Made by a program: the position numbers and the translations under genes. Under the pieces are notes generated by a model. That model was not told where the DNA came from and did no database searches. It saw only the letters and a list, made by a program, of their open reading frames with translations. This document shows positions 63,724 to 64,000 of a stretch of 64,000 nt of DNA, piece after piece. How positions within the stretch are numbered: the stretch's first letter is position 1; every line of letters starts with the position of its first letter. The DNA is taken from assembly GCF_036885195.1 (NCBI RefSeq), contig NZ_CP133656.1:2108001-2172000 (forward strand), given 5' to 3'. Origin of the DNA: Pectobacterium cacticida. GTDB lineage: Bacteria > Pseudomonadota > Gammaproteobacteria > Enterobacterales > Enterobacteriaceae.

Positions 63724-64000
63724 ATGATTTTAGATTCTTTTAATTTGCAAGGTAAAGTAGCGCTTATCACGGGTTGTGATACAGGGTTAGGTCAAGGTAT
63801 GGCAATCGGTTTGGCGCAAGCCGGTTGCGACATCGTCGGTGTCAACATTGTTGAACCGAAAGAAACTATCGAAAAAGTGACCGCATTGGGACGTCGATTC
63901 CTCAGCCTGACCGCCGACATGAGCAATATCTCTGCTCATGCTGGTCTGGTAGAGAAAGCCGTCGCTGAATTTGGTCACGTTGACATTCTGGTCAACAACG
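63724..64000 (+). CDS. kduD: 2-dehydro-3-deoxy-D-gluconate 5-dehydrogenase KduD (3' end outside window)
   Basis: KduD is a short-chain dehydrogenase that reduces DKII (2,5-diketo-3-deoxygluconate) to KDG in pectin breakdown. Only the first 92 codons are in the window: MILDSFNLQGKVALITGC, with the Rossmann motif TGCDTGLGQGMAIGLAQAG and the NNAG-region start (VDILVNN) at the right edge. The full protein is about 253 residues. GAGAG lies before the ATG. Confidence 0.93.
   Translation, partial: MILDSFNLQGKVALITGCDTGLGQGMAIGLAQAGCDIVGVNIVEPKETIEKVTALGRRFLSLTADMSNISAHAGLVEKAVAEFGHVDILVNN

Overview
The window is enterobacterial chromosome, most likely from a soft-rot or plant-associated member of the Pectobacteriaceae (Pectobacterium, Brenneria or Dickeya type). 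Nearly every protein reads as a close homologue of an Escherichia coli K-12 protein. The pectin-catabolism genes kdgF and kduD at the right end, with a KdgR-type operator between them, point to a pectinolytic relative. I could not run a search, so genus is an inference. I see no insertion sequence, prophage, integron, CRISPR array or rRNA.

Layout. (1) 1-11.9 kb: oppA (partial) and adhE diverge, then tdk, hns, galU, rssB-rssA, ychJ, purU and a tRNA-Tyr gene followed by rtT-like repeats; this is the E. coli oppA-adhE-hns-galU-purU-tyrT order without ychE. (2) 11.9-28.3 kb: a TRIC-type membrane protein behind a tandem glycine riboswitch, then xthA, ynjH-topB-ydjA, sppA, pncA, yeaC, msrB, gapA, yeaD, yeaE, mipA and yeaG-yeaH; selD and ansA are missing from their E. 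coli places. (3) 28.3-38.2 kb: a hemerythrin-like protein, a Bcr/CflA-type transporter, the SpoVR homologue ycgB, fadR, a wrecked nhaB, dsbB, a small unknown gene, ycgN, ycgM, ycgL and minCDE. (4) 38.4-55.7 kb: rnd, fadD, yeaY, tsaB, yoaA, yoaH, pabB-nudL, yoaE, manXYZ-yobD, mntP behind a Mn2+ (yybP-ykoY) riboswitch, rlmA and cspC-yobF. (5) 55.6-60.1 kb: an accessory stretch with small-peptide candidates and a Fur-controlled sitABCD iron/manganese transporter. (6) 60.3-64 kb: yniA, yniB, hxpB, kdgF and the start of kduD.

Functional themes. Two metal systems lie about 3 kb apart: manganese export (mntP, riboswitch-controlled) and iron/manganese import (sitABCD, Fur box). The PrkA kinase YeaG, its partner YeaH and the SpoVR protein YcgB, which are separated in E. 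coli, lie within 7 kb here, and yeaGH has a well-formed sigma-54 promoter. Fatty-acid degradation is represented by fadR and fadD, sugar uptake by manXYZ with an Mlc-like palindrome, and cell division by minCDE.

The clearest unexpected finding is the nhaB pseudogene at 32920-33385. Its two ends are still readable, the middle is deleted, and it carries stops and a frameshift. Other points are two very short genes (yobF and a 31-residue membrane peptide), the tRNA-derived repeats after tRNA-Tyr, and a conserved non-ATG start for rnd. I do not see a wholly new multi-gene system.
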